Source: Paraphaeosphaeria minitans (taxonomy: Eukaryota; Ascomycota; Dothideomycetes; Pleosporales; Didymosphaeriaceae). From it: a stretch of 64,000 bases of DNA. How positions within the stretch are numbered: the first letter of the stretch is position 1; the number at the start of each line of letters is the position of its first letter. Location of the stretch: contig WJXW01000001.1 of NCBI GenBank assembly GCA_015832175.1, positions 2,604,001 to 2,668,000 on the forward strand. The letters are read 5' to 3'. The notes beneath the pieces are model-generated. The model saw nothing but the letters and a program-made list of their open reading frames with translations, searched no databases and had not been told where the DNA came from. Below, one piece after another: positions 9,061 to 19,438 of the stretch. A program made the position numbers and the translations under genes.

Positions 9061-11952
9061 ATGGGTCGCCATCGAGGTCCCAAGTTTTTCTTCCCCATTC
9101 CGGGGCGCAAGTCGAGCTCCAAGGTCGACAAGAGCGCCGATGACCTCGCCAAGATACCTTCCTTTCCCTCCATCACATCAGTCCCATCTGCTTCTGAAAG
9201 ATCCCTCCGCTACGAACACTCGAGCGTATCTAGCAAGGCCCAGCGCCTGCTCGGGACAGCTCCCCCACCCTTTCGCGCCATGTCTGGGCAATCCTCAGTC
9301 CCACCTAGCCCTGGATACATGAGCATCACTGTCTCTGATACTGGATCGGAATATGATGACAAGGCAGCTTCCATCGCTGGGGAGCATGGTGGATACCGGC
9401 TTCCAACGCGGCCAACCTTGTCCAACCGCGCATCGTCCAACCTCATACCTCCAAACATCGCATACGACGACGAGACAAACTACAGCTCTGCCAGTAGGCA
9501 TCTACATCCTACCGCATCGAATTCGACGCTGCGCTCACACTACGATGCCAGCAGCTCCCCCTTGGCAATATCCCAACAGACGTCCGACTCCGCAGTGCGC
9601 GATATGGCTTTACGGAAGGGGTATCCTCAAATCAGCGTACACGATCGTGAACATGTTTCCAGTCCGCTGGCTCAGGAGATCGAGGATTGCAGCAGGAGAG
9701 ATAACCGTCGAGGGAAGCCAGCCCGGCTGGATCTATCGAAACTCTTCCCCAAACCAAAGGGCCACGGAGGCCATGAATTCGGAGCGACTCTCCTCTCGCC
9801 GAACAAGCTGGTAAACTCTCCCACAGCAATGTCCACGGTCTCAGATTACATCCCTCGACCCATGACCCGAGAACCCACTCCGACCTCGAGAACACCTGCA
9901 AAGTTAACCAAACCGCAGCCAAAACAGCAAATATCTGCACCATCAGCGCCAAAACCGACATCTCCTGTCCGGACACGAAAACGCGACGTCTACGACAATG
10001 CCAAGATCAACGTCCGACGCCCTCCGCGAGGTGTGCAGCACTGGTTCGACGCGCTGAGCGATGACAGCGACGAAGGGGACGAGGATGGGATAGATACAGC
10101 GACTCATACGTTGCAGCCAGCAAACCACCCCAGGCAATATCCGCCAGTAAGAAAACCTTCGCAAAATTCTCTCGTACAGGAAGCCACGACGTCGAGAAAC
10201 CAACGTACTTCCCAATACCTGGACCCGCGTCGAAACCACCATTTCCATGGTCATCAGCATTTATATGGCAATACTGCAGCTCACCGTCTGAACTCCCAAA
10301 GTGAGCTATCCTTACATAGCCAGTCATCACTGGGCACCACGAGAACGAAGGAGTCAGCCTTCTCTAAAAACAATCTGCAAGACTCAAGCGTCCTTTCGTT
10401 TTCTTCATCTGAAGATGAAAGTGAGCGCACTCGTCCTTCCGGACGAAAAGTGTCGGTACGAGATAGCATTGACATAGGCGAGGATTCCGGTGAAATCGTA
10501 ATTGGCCAGGCTCAAGCCTTCGAAGTACGACCCAACTTCCATTCCAGGAGACCTTCTGCGGGCAAACTAAGCTTGATGTCCACATCAACGAATACCGCCA
10601 CCATAGAGATGATGTACACTCCAGAGCCACCAATCACTCCGGCCCACCGAAATTCCCCCAGTGGTAGGCGCGCTAGCCACACGAGACAACCGTCTGTGAT
10701 CCCCGAAGTTGAAGAGCGGCGACCGCAGACAGCGCGCCTTCGTTCTCAGTCTCCTTCCGCGAGAAGTATACGAACTTCCAAAAGCGAACCCAAGTCTCAC
10801 GAAGAAATGCAGAAGTTCATGGCTGTCACACCTGAGGAACAGGCGCTCCTTGAAGCCTTGCGTAAGAAGCGGCTTGCGATGGCACAACAGAAGCAAGGCT
10901 ACGAGTCAACTTCCAAGCAAGAGAAGACCCATCAGCGAACGCCACCGGAGCGGCATCACCAGAAAGGCTCCCAATCCTCAGCATTCTTCTCTAGAGAATC
11001 TGTCTCGAACAGTCCCATACGCATCGTGGAGACGAAGAAGAAGGCTGGTAGGAAGCCCCTTGCTCCTGAACCGTTGTCGCTGCTTGCTCCGCCTCGCGGA
11101 CGTATGATCGCCACCCAGGACTTAAATGTTGGCACAAGTATGCTCCGCGATAGCTCTTCTTGTGACCCCCGCTCGGAGCGACAAAGAGCTGGCTTTGCTC
11201 GCCCTATATCGCGCCCAATGCTCTCCCCGCCTGAGTTCTCTCCTCTCGACCTCTTCCCTTCACCGACTCAAACAACACATGCGTCATCACCTACCACTAC
11301 CGACCATCCATCACCCCTCCCTTCTCCTGTCACTCCTCGCTTACGCCATGGCGAAGATGATGTAGACGTTAAAGTCGCAAGCAGTGAGCCTTCTTGGAAC
11401 GGAGATAGCGAGGACGTTGCCGTGATCGAGACCGGCATCATTGACCTGCCACCTGGAAGCATCAAGCCTGAGCAAACGCAAGGCCAACATCGACGTCGTC
11501 GGACGGCATCCAGTGGCGCCGAAGTCCCCTTCTCCCTCCCCACAAAGATGCCCTCGACTGAGTTCCGCAACCTCACACCAGTCACCGAGAATTTATCACG
11601 ACTGCCGAACCCATCAGACCCTCCTCTAGATCCTCTACCGAAGTTACCGAAGAAGAGTTCATTCCGCAATTCGTCGCTCACTCTCACCACGTCGAGCCTA
11701 CCGAAGAGTAGGCACAGCAGCATCGTCTCGAACCGTACTGCCTCTCCCAACCGCTCCGCCTACCCTGACCGTCGGTCAAGTAGACAAGTGAGCCGGGCAG
11801 GGAGCATGGCTAGCATGAATAGCATGGCTAGTATCAAGCGGGACAGTGTCGCCGTCGGCACCGCAAGCACGCGCTGCAGCGTTAGTGAAGACGTGCTAGC
11901 AGCATGGGGCAGCCTGGGTGGTCTGCGCGAATATGACAACGCGCGATGGTAG
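9061..11952 (+). CDS. Conserved-looking low-complexity protein of unknown function, 963 aa
   Basis: One uninterrupted 963-codon frame beginning ATGGGTCGCC. I do not recognise a catalytic domain. Seen: a basic N-terminus (MGRHRGPKFFFPIPGRKSSS), long Ser/Pro/Arg-rich disorder, an acidic patch at about residue 330 (ALSDDSDEGDEDG) after the motif RRPPRGVQHWF, a short helix-prone stretch at about residue 585 (TPEEQALLEALRKKRLAMAQ), many Ser-Pro and Arg-x-x-Ser sites, and a Ser/Arg/Met-rich end (SMASMNSMASIKRDS). The length of the open frame and its regular codon use make it a real gene. The composition is that of fungal regulatory or cytoskeleton-associated disordered proteins, but any role would be a guess. 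Neighbours give no functional clue. Confidence 0.8.
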   Translation: MGRHRGPKFFFPIPGRKSSSKVDKSADDLAKIPSFPSITSVPSASERSLRYEHSSVSSKAQRLLGTAPPPFRAMSGQSSVPPSPGYMSITVSDTGSEYDDKAASIAGEHGGYRLPTRPTLSNRASSNLIPPNIAYDDETNYSSASRHLHPTASNSTLRSHYDASSSPLAISQQTSDSAVRDMALRKGYPQISVHDREHVSSPLAQEIEDCSRRDNRRGKPARLDLSKLFPKPKGHGGHEFGATLLSPNKLVNSPTAMSTVSDYIPRPMTREPTPTSRTPAKLTKPQPKQQISAPSAPKPTSPVRTRKRDVYDNAKINVRRPPRGVQHWFDALSDDSDEGDEDGIDTATHTLQPANHPRQYPPVRKPSQNSLVQEATTSRNQRTSQYLDPRRNHHFHGHQHLYGNTAAHRLNSQSELSLHSQSSLGTTRTKESAFSKNNLQDSSVLSFSSSEDESERTRPSGRKVSVRDSIDIGEDSGEIVIGQAQAFEVRPNFHSRRPSAGKLSLMSTSTNTATIEMMYTPEPPITPAHRNSPSGRRASHTRQPSVIPEVEERRPQTARLRSQSPSARSIRTSKSEPKSHEEMQKFMAVTPEEQALLEALRKKRLAMAQQKQGYESTSKQEKTHQRTPPERHHQKGSQSSAFFSRESVSNSPIRIVETKKKAGRKPLAPEPLSLLAPPRGRMIATQDLNVGTSMLRDSSSCDPRSERQRAGFARPISRPMLSPPEFSPLDLFPSPTQTTHASSPTTTDHPSPLPSPVTPRLRHGEDDVDVKVASSEPSWNGDSEDVAVIETGIIDLPPGSIKPEQTQGQHRRRRTASSGAEVPFSLPTKMPSTEFRNLTPVTENLSRLPNPSDPPLDPLPKLPKKSSFRNSSLTLTTSSLPKSRHSSIVSNRTASPNRSAYPDRRSSRQVSRAGSMASMNSMASIKRDSVAVGTASTRCSVSEDVLAAWGSLGGLREYDNARW

Positions 11953-13153
11953 CTACGGCGTTATCCACGGCACCTCACCACACTCGACATGACGTCAATC
12001 TCCTACCATCCATATAAGCCAAGCCATATCACTGGCTTCCCACGTCTCATCTCGACATCCTTACGACACAATATGTTTCTTATCTCGGCATCTTTCCTAG
12101 CGGTTTGATACCCCACCATGCGGCGGCCTGGTCTGCCTTGTAGTTTTTCTACTCTGTAGAAACTTGTAATCACTCTCCCTGTAAGGTGCGACGAGTTTCT
12201 TTGGTTAGCACGGTACTGGGGTAATCTTCATGAACGAACGTCTTCAGTCGTACTACCTATCGAGGATGTGGAGATGGGGGGAGATGGGTAGAGAGGTTAG
12301 CGTAGGAGCGCATCAGTGCGCATAATGCTAGTTACGTTCTACAGTTGTGTTTTGTGTTGAGTTGAGCTGTGATGTGATCTCTTTTACTACGTTTCACAGT
12401 GTTCAGGTTGGATTGGTGGCTTTGGTGGTAGTTGGCGAGGGGAAAGGGGGTATTGTCGAGGAAGGCGTAAACGTCACTTCTCGGTTGTTGCGAACCAGGC
12501 AATGACAATGATGACTACACATTCAAACCTGCCACGCAACCGTCCGCTCGACAAATACATTCGCAGTCTCACCGGCACTTGATATCTCGGCGGGTCGTAC
12601 GGCTTTGTGTTGTCAACGGTGTCGTCGCAGGAGTGTGTCTCGACGATGCACCCGAGGTCTCCAGGAAAAGAAAGCGGGACATGTTCTAAAGTTTTTCCTC
12701 TTCTACACAATCTCTAGTGCATACAAAAGCTGTGAGTCGATTTATTACCTGCCCACTTACAATTCATGTTTTGTGATGAGACGACAATCTTTACTGTCTA
12801 CTTTGTTACGGGTTACCACTTCGTGGATAATTACGTGTCAACGATCAGAAAATCATAGAGAACATCAAGGGTAAAGACGTTCATTCGTTGAAGCCGAGGG
12901 AGATGAAGTTGAAAATGACCTCGGCCTTGGAGACTGAAGACAAAATCAACCTACAGCTATGACCATTGCGCAATGGCCGCGATGTTCAGCGCCAATGGTA
13001 ACTTCCGAGTCGACTATGTACTAAATCACAGACACCGGGGGGTTGCTGCCCCTCTCTCAATCTCTTTCTCCAGCTAATTTTGCAATCAGGTTTGCCTCTC
13101 TCCTAGCCTCAATCTCCTACGGTGTCTCTTAGTAAACGATCTGATGTTGTTGA
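11953..13153. other. Intergenic region, no gene recognised
   Basis: 3' flanks of two convergent genes (963-aa gene on plus, small membrane protein on minus). It is moderately AT-rich past about 12700. I see no supported coding or RNA feature. Confidence 0.5.
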
Positions 13154-13825
13154 CTACTTATTGTTGCTACTCACATGAATTAAAGGCGCCGCAGTTTCAT
13201 ACGCACCGACCAGCATACTCTTGTATCTGAGATCATTTACCAGCCTGTATCTAAAGTGTGCAACATCCTCCGGAGATTCCAATCTGACACGCTCAAGTCC
13301 CATTAGTCTGAAACTCCGTATCATATGGATAAGCATCAGCTTGGGGTATTGATCGTAAGCAATCAGGGAATGTGCTACAGATGTACGCCAGCCATATATC
13401 GCGGCAGCGATCCATCCAATCGAAGAGCCTATAGCGAATGCGATGCTCCCAATGGGACCGTAAAGCACCGAGGAGAGGAACGCCGCCGAGACACCGCAGA
13501 CACCCTATTATGGTTGGTCACATGGCCGAATCACATTGTAATGGCGATGTCGCTATTGCTTACTGCACAAGATGCACCAAATATCATCATGCGAAACATA
13601 CTATGTAGAACGGACGTGTTAGATATTATTTGCCAATGTTTTTTTTTACCTGATTTTGATGTCTGTTCAGGCTCTGTTGTGGGACTTACAACAACCCTTT
13701 ACCACTTGGTGTGGTCCAACCACCAACCGCTCGAAGAAGCTGGCCAATGAGGGAAGGTGTCTGCTCCTGTTCAGCGTCAATTGAATTGATCTGCTCATTT
13801 TGGCTATTGTGCTCACATCAGCCAT
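13154..13825 (-). CDS. Small hypothetical membrane protein, two exons
   Basis: Proposed exons 13825-13703 (41 codons, start in CTACCATGG context) and 13504-13154 (117 codons including stop), 157 aa in all. The intron 13505-13702 starts GTAAAG and ends ATAATAG, phase 0 on both sides. A second good donor (GTAAGT at about 13692) and a possible mini-exon around 13590-13620 leave the join uncertain; exon 2 is the firmer part. Seen: a basic N-terminal region (SRSIQLTLNRSRHLPSLASF), then one or two hydrophobic segments (AAFLSSVLYGPIGSIAFAIG and IGWIAAAIYGW), then a soluble tail with FRYRLVNDLRYKSMLVGAYE. The Gly-rich double hydrophobic stretch suggests an organelle membrane protein, possibly mitochondrial. 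I do not recognise a family. Confidence 0.5.
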
Positions 13826-14275
13826 GGTAGATGGCGTTCCCAAGAGTAAAGGGAGCGTAGATAACGAGCAGCATGGAAGGCTGAAGGCTGCAATGCTCGA
13901 CTACCTACCAAAGCGGTCAGCGAGAACAGTACCTAAGTCTTCAGATGAGGTTTACGATGTGCTCCAGAACTTCGCTCCAGTTTTCTTTATTGTCTGGCTC
14001 TACCTAGTATCTGCCTGGACCTGGAGATCGGGCCGAGTCTTAGTTTCCGGACGGGGCCGGTTTTGCCTTCGCGCCTTCCACGCATGCGCTTTGCGTCATT
14101 GCGCCTACCTAACGCTGCCGTCAACTTGATTCCATGTACAAGTATCTACAGAACTCACAAAATGCCGCGCTGTCGCCCCAGAGGCCTTGCGTTTTTCCGG
14201 GAAACATCATCACCACAGGGGTCGCTCATCCCTCCTTGAGCGCGAGGCCTGCCATTCGTTCTGATTCCCTTCACA
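13826..14275. other. Divergent promoter region
   Basis: About 450 bp between the small membrane protein (minus) and the PLC-like gene (plus). ORFs here are antisense or shadow frames. No specific site is supported. Confidence 0.5.
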
Positions 14276-15706
14276 ATGCCTCTCTCGATCATATCCCTAC
14301 TGTCGATCTTCCTCGCTGCGCAACCTATAATCGCGCAGGATGCATCTTCCTCAGAAGACCTAGCTTCGCCGACGCCTGTATCGAGATCCAGTTTGACTTC
14401 GTCGTCAATCAGCACAGCGTCTGTATCTATCTCGACTCCATCGGGCCCGCAGACTGTTGTTTTGGACTATGGGAGCGTACTGGTGACGAGTATCGTGGGA
14501 GAGTCAGTTGTCGGAGGATCCAGAAACGACTCAACTAATGCTCCTTCTTCGGCCTCGGCTTCTCCCTCAGCGAAGTCTACGTCTTCCGGTTCCCTGGTTG
14601 CCATTACTGGCGCCCCTGGCAACTCCAACGCCACCGCAACTGCCAGCTCACGACCTCGACCGTCGAACACACGCCCTTGCAATGGGCATGCGGAATTCTG
14701 CAATCGGAAACTCAGCAATGTCACGATGGTGGTCGCACACAACAGCCCCTTTGTGGTTCCTCACAATGCGGCCAGCAATCAGGTCTATCCAGTGCTTAAT
14801 CAGCTCGAGGATGGCATTCGTGGCTGTAAGTCGATCCTCAAGTGCGCGTTGAGCATGTAGCTGATCAGTATTGCAGTGCAATTTGAAACTCATTATCCGA
14901 ATGCCACAGCTGGGCTGAGCCTTTGCCACACATCTTGCGACCTGCTCGATGCGGGTACACTCGAATCGTACCTGACCACAGTCCGAGGATGGCTTGATAC
15001 ACATCCGTACGAAGTTATTGCGATTATGATGGGCAACGACAACCGTGTGCCTCCAACCACCTACATAGAACCGTTTCAAAACGCTGGGATGCTTCAGTAT
15101 CTCTATATTCCGCCCAAACCCAATGCCACTCTGGAAGATTGGCCCACGCTTGCGCAAATGATCCTCCTCAACAAGAGAGTCGTGGTCATGCTCGACTATC
15201 TCGCAAATCAGACTGAAGTTCCGTGGCTCCTGGACGAGTTCAGCTACCAATGGCAAACTCCCTTCTCCCCTACCGACCCTGCCTTCCCTTGTACCGCACA
15301 GCGCCCATCGAACCAGGACGACGAGGTCTCCAGGAATAAGATGTACATGGCCAACCACAATCTTAACATTGACGTGAAGCTCCTTGGGCAAAGCATTCTC
15401 ATCCCGGCGTATACCCTCCTTGACGAACTCAATGCCGTGTCTGGAAACGGTAGCTTGGGTCGCAACGTGGACAACTGCACCGCCATGTGGGGTCGCCCTC
15501 CCAACTGGCTGCTCGTCGATTACTACAACTTTGGAAACTTCAACGGCTCCGTCTTCAAGGCTGCTGCGGACGCGAACGGTGTATCTTACGATAGGAACGA
15601 TTGCTGCGGTTCTGCGGTCGCCAGCGCCGCCGCAGATGCCCATATTCACAAGCTTGCCGTCTCCGTTTTCGCGGCTATTCTTTCGGGCTGCTTGCTGGTG
15701 TTCTAA
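14276..15706 (+). CDS. Secreted/GPI-anchored PLC-like phosphodiesterase
   Basis: Exons 14276-14825 and 14877-15706, 459 aa; the 51-nt intron (GTAAGT...TTGCAG) is phase 1. Seen: a signal peptide (MPLSIISLLSIFLAAQPIIA); a Ser/Thr-rich region to about residue 120, typical of O-glycosylated wall proteins; then a PI-PLC X-like TIM-barrel domain with MVVAHNSPFV (His candidate), LEDGIRG immediately before the intron, LQFETHYPN after it, and SYLTTVRGWLDTHPYEVIAI; many N-glycosylation sequons; and a hydrophobic C-terminus (LAVSVFAAILSGCLLVF) preceded by small residues (SAVASAAADA), as in a GPI-attachment signal. Known for the family: these fungal proteins share the phospholipase C fold, but their substrates are mostly unproven. 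The family's second catalytic His is not obvious to me, so activity is uncertain. Location is inferred as cell surface. Confidence 0.85.
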
Positions 15707-16087
15707 ACTCCGTAAGAGTGAATGCGTGGGCTTTTGATATCACGCGGTGCTTTACTTCTGTACGCATTAGACGAATGGCTACTTGCTTTCTTTCTGGGTT
15801 ATGGGTTCAAAAATGATTTCAAGCGTTTAAGCATGCGATGGCATTCTGGTTTCTAGGGTTCTGTACAGTATTCATTGAGCGTTCGAGCATGCCTGAGTTT
15901 GTGTTAATAACACACGGGTCTGCTTGTCACGAGTGTTAATCCTACTAGCATACTGTTTAATCAACCCTTACTTCGACGATGGGATACCAAACACACAAGT
16001 GACCGAAACATGATGAATCACCCGGTCATCACGTTCCGAAGTTTTGGAATACCTTCCAAACCCGAGCTTCCCCATACGGCTCACGGC
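15707..16087. other. Convergent 3' intergenic region
   Basis: About 380 bp between the convergent PLC-like and UstYa-like genes. It presumably holds both 3' UTRs; nothing else was seen. Confidence 0.5.
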
Positions 16088-17573
16088 TCACGGAACCTCC
16101 GTCCACACCCTATCCCCCTCCCTTGGCGGCTCTAAGAAGTCAACTGGCGTATCCTCCGCCGCCGGCAGCTGATGCTCCTCGGCCCATTGCCGCACCTCCT
16201 CAAAGTTTCTACACTTATGCACGGTATTGAAATCCACAAAGGGCGCAGGCGGCTCGCCCTCGGGTTGATACCACACCTGCCCGAGCACGCCGATGTCGAC
16301 CGTGCACATGAGCTGCTGGCGGAGAATGTCGAGACAATGTGCTTCGTGGAGACGTCAGATGCTGAGATCTAAGAACATTACCAGTGGGGAAGAGGGAAAA
16401 GGGGAGAGGGAAGAGGGAAAAGGGGAGAGGGAAGAGGGAAAAGGGGAGAGGGAAGAGGGAAAAGGGGAGAGGGAAGAGGGAAAAGGGGAGAGGGAAGAGG
16501 GAAAAGGGGAGAGGGAAGAGGGAAAAGGGGAGAGGGAAGAGGGAAAAGGGGAGAGGGAAGAGGGGAGAGGGGAGAGGGAAGAGGGGAGAGGGAAGAGGGG
16601 AGAGGGAAGAGGGAGTGCCTACTGACGTGATGTTTTAGGATATCTTTGTCGTTGGAGAACGGCCCGAGCCCTTCGGCCTGGTAATAAGCAAAATTCCACG
16701 CCAGTGATTTTCTCAGGAGGTTCTTGTTTCTGTCAGCAAGACATGAGAGCTTGGAAGCGTACTTACAAGACAGTGTAGGTGGTGCATGCCCTCGACGTGT
16801 GCTGGGTAGCCGCCGCCGTATCTCTCCTTGATCTTGACTTGGTCAGGTGCGAGGCCGGATCTGGCGGCGAGGAGTGGAGGTATAAGCGCTGCGGAGTCTG
16901 AGTGGGTATGTTAGCATCGGAAGAATAGTGATGGGGAAGAGAGGGAAAGGGGCAGTACAGTCTGCGCCGAGGGACTTCCAGGCTGCGTCGACTTCAGGGC
17001 CAGCGTCTAAGCGGAAGGGGTTTGAGGCGAGGAGAGAGCCGTTGAAGGGGAGGGCGGTGTATTGAATTGTGATGTCTTCTATGATGGGTGCTGAGATGCG
17101 TTAATCTTATAGCATGGCTTTGAGTTGAAAGGTTTGATTTGTGTGTCGCTTGGTAGCCAGTACTCTATCAAAACCTTGGAACACTGTGTTGCACCAGGCT
17201 GAAGATGGAATACCTAGACTCCGGTGACATATTATTGGAGGTCCTCTCTGTCTCGGAACTCCTGTCGTTCTGCGTATACCTGGGCAAAGAGAGACTCACA
17301 ATACTGAGACGTATGTCGGATGCTGAACGCGTCCGCATCCCAACGTGTCGCGTTGCCAATCCACGCTCCGAGGATTACTGACAAACAAGCTGTCGAAACA
17401 ATGCACAGCACAAACAAGTGCCACGAGAGTCCTCGTCGTATGCGCGGTTGGGCTCCCGAAGGAAGGAGATTCTCCCTATCCATATCGTCGTCCGCATCTT
17501 TGTCGTTCAGCGGAACAAACTTGAACTTTCTTTTCAAAATAAAGTCCCACATTGCAGACTGTAAACACTGCAT
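16088..17573 (-). CDS. UstYa-like (DUF3328) oxidase family protein
   Basis: Five exons: 17573-17300, 17090-16959, 16897-16767, 16722-16623 and 16341-16088, total 891 nt, 296 aa. Introns are 209, 61, 44 and 281 nt; donors GTGAGT, GTACTG, GTAAGT, GTAGGC. Seen: a basic/acidic cytosolic N-terminus, one TM segment at about residues 52-72 (HLFVLCIVSTACLSVILGAW), then the luminal DUF3328 domain with TSQYSPI, FNGSLLASNPFRLDAGPEVD, YGGGYPAHVEGMHHLHC (first HxxHC, H174/H177/C178), HHVTHCLDILRQQLMC (second HxxHC, H211/H214/C215), and the end FVDFNTVHKCRNFEEVRQW. Known for the family: UstYa/Yb proteins catalyse oxidative cyclisation, often of Tyr residues, in fungal ribosomal peptides, and occur in many secondary-metabolite clusters. 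Both metal-binding motifs are intact. The last intron carries a long polypurine minisatellite. Substrate unknown; see the secreted Tyr/Gly-rich gene at 18710. Confidence 0.9.
16386..16615. repeat. 230-bp uninterrupted purine tract; 21-bp minisatellite inside a UstYa-like intron
   Basis: Every base from 16386 to 16615 on the plus strand is A or G. The first part is eight perfect copies of a 21-bp unit (gggaagagggaaaaggggag followed by a, from about 16387 to 16554), then degenerate copies. It lies entirely inside the last intron (16342-16622) of the minus-strand UstYa-like gene, so the pre-mRNA carries a C/U-only run. The plus-strand ORFs over it (repeated GKREKGR or EEGKGER) are artefacts of the repeat. 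Confidence 0.97.
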
Positions 17574-18709
17574 CCGTAGACTGGAGCACGCAATACCTAC
17601 TCAATCGATGTTGAGGTTGCAGAAAGTTTAGGTTTGGCCACGGCTCGTACCACTTCGCCGACCGACATCACCACACATGCCATCACGGACCTGTGCAGAG
17701 AGAGACACTCAGCTACACAGCGCCGTCGTGGACGCCGTTGCTTCTTCTCGCGAATTGCCCAGTCGCGGGCTGGTGTGGCGCTTAGGGCTGAAGTAAGGCT
17801 GAAGTCCAGGCCTGGTGCGGGGAGCGCGGACGGCATGGGAAGTGTGACGTGCGAGCAATCCAGTAGGGTAGAGAGCGATGGATTGCACATGAGGCGCGGG
17901 CCTAGAGCCTGTGCGAGGACACGATGCTCAGGTTGAAGCTGCGATCTACCTAGGGGGAAAGCAATAGCGATGACGCTAGTGTGAATAGAGGATCGACCAT
18001 TCGAAGCTTTGCAACTGTTGAGAGGAGCTGCTATAGTATAGGAATTGAAACGGCCAGTAGGCATCTCAAAGTGAAAACGGCAAGCCACAAGCAGCACAAT
18101 CGTGCAACTATGGCTGTTGCTGCAGTAAGGCTCAACATTCGGGAACAAATCGCGGTACACGAGATGGATCTGATATGTCGCACCCACCTGGACGTTTCCC
18201 GGATGTGCTAACCACCATAGAGTCTCGAAGCACTATCTACATCGTGAACCGATGTCAACGAGCTAAGCATTTACGAAGCAGATCGATCTGCTGACCTCCT
18301 AACCCCAACGGGCCAACACCACATACTCATCCTCGCCTGCTACTCACCCCCATCCAATGAACTCATTCGAGCCCTCGTATTTGCCCCTTGTCCCATCTTC
18401 AGCTCTCATCTCAAGCATCCCTTAGTATGCTTGGCAATCTTCCTCGCTGACACCAGTTGTTTCGCTCGATATTACTGCTTTCCGCCTGGTGGCTGGGCAG
18501 TGTCGACAGCAGCAGCCGGAGAGGTTGGTTCTGGATCGTACGGGACGGGACGCCATGTGCGGAGGGGGTGGTGATATAAGAATGTGGTTCGTTTCCGTGT
18601 CGTGGAGCTGCACCTTGAGAGCATCCCTCGAGGCCGATTCACCCAGTCGACCTCAAAAGCCCAAACCAAAACACACACTTGCAGTTCGTCGAAGTACAAT
18701 CTGCCCAAG
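17574..18709. other. Divergent region between UstYa-like and secreted repeat protein genes
   Basis: About 1.1 kb between divergent genes. A minus-strand ORF at 17597-18187 begins only with GTG and has no recognisable content. A TATA-like element lies near the right end (18575). No further gene is supported. Confidence 0.45.
18575..18580 (+). promoter_or_regulatory. Candidate TATA element of the secreted repeat protein gene
   Basis: TATAAG inside gtgatataagaatg, 130 bp before the ATG at 18710. Its position suits a fungal TATA element for a strongly expressed small secreted protein. There is no direct evidence of use. Confidence 0.3.
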
Positions 18710-19096
18710 ATGAAGCTGACCACCGCTTTCCTCCTCACACTGACATCCTCCGTCCTCGCCGCGCCCGTGGCCCAGTCTTCCTACGGTGAGTACGGCTCAT
18801 ACGCCAACGTCCCCGCTCCGGCCGGCGGCTACGGTACGCAAATGCCGCACACCACCAAGTAGTGGTTTATGCTGCTATCATGGTTTCCCTCACACCATCT
18901 TTAAGCATTCGACTGACTTCTGCGTGGGATAGGCTCCTACGGCGACTACAACGGCATCGGAGCTCCGAACCCTCCCGCCCCTGCCGGCGGCTACGGCTCG
19001 TATGGCGAGTACCCGGCGCCGGCAGGTGGGTATGGTAGTTATGGGACGTATAAGCGGGGTGCAGAGCAGGCCAAGGAGGAAGAGGCGAAGGTCTAA
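18710..19096 (+). CDS. Small secreted Gly/Tyr/Ala/Pro repeat protein, 95 aa
   Basis: Exons 18710-18833 and 18933-19096 give 288 nt. The 99-nt intron starts GTACGC, ends GGATAG and has a CTGAC branch site; reading through it would stop after TQMPHTTK. Seen: a clear signal peptide (MKLTTAFLLTLTSSVLAAP), then about four diverged repeats built on SYGxY...PAPAGGYG, ending SYGTYKR, then an acidic/basic tail (GAEQAKEEEAKV). The repeats carry about a dozen Tyr residues and no Cys. The single dibasic KR could be a Kex2-type cleavage site separating the repeat region from the tail. The reading frame, phase match and repeat periodicity make it a real gene. Possible roles are a cell-wall or surface structural peptide, an effector-like protein, or a substrate of the adjacent UstYa-like enzyme; none is shown. 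Confidence 0.8.
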
Positions 19097-19438
19097 CATT
19101 TTGGTTGGGTGGTTGTTTGCTCACTGCTGGAGGCATGGTTGGCAGGGGTGGGTATAATAGGAGGGTGGTGTAGGTTTCGTTTGGAGGTGCGGCGAGGAAT
19201 GTGCATGTCGGTGGAATTGTGGCGAGCTTTGCGGTGCTAGTGACCTCGTAGCGAGTCTTGTGGTGTCGCAGTCAGCCTGGTATACACGAATTCCAGAACG
19301 ACATGACTGTGGCTCTCCCGCTCTTTCTGTGTTCCTGCAGAGCTTCACGTAAATAATCTCCATAGGCTGTTGTGCAATCCTCTTTTCGATTCACTGGCCC
19401 ATGTACGTTGCTCCCTGACTGCGCCCGCGGCCAACACC
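19097..19438. other. Convergent 3' intergenic region
   Basis: About 340 bp between the secreted repeat protein (plus) and the rhomboid-like gene (minus). Nothing supported beyond 3' ends. Confidence 0.5.

Noticed and set aside
14648..15649. 333-codon minus-strand ORF opposite the PLC-like gene
   Set aside because: It mirrors the coding exons and intron of the PLC-like gene and has no family content; the sense product has signal peptide, domain and matching splice phases.
16293..16638. Plus-strand ORFs encoding GKREKGR / EEGKGER repeats
   Set aside because: Products of the polypurine minisatellite, which lies in an intron of the minus-strand gene; the starts are non-ATG or inside that gene.
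17597..18187. 196-codon minus-strand ORF beside the UstYa-like gene
   Set aside because: Begins at GTG, has no recognisable domain, and the frame shows no splice-supported extension.
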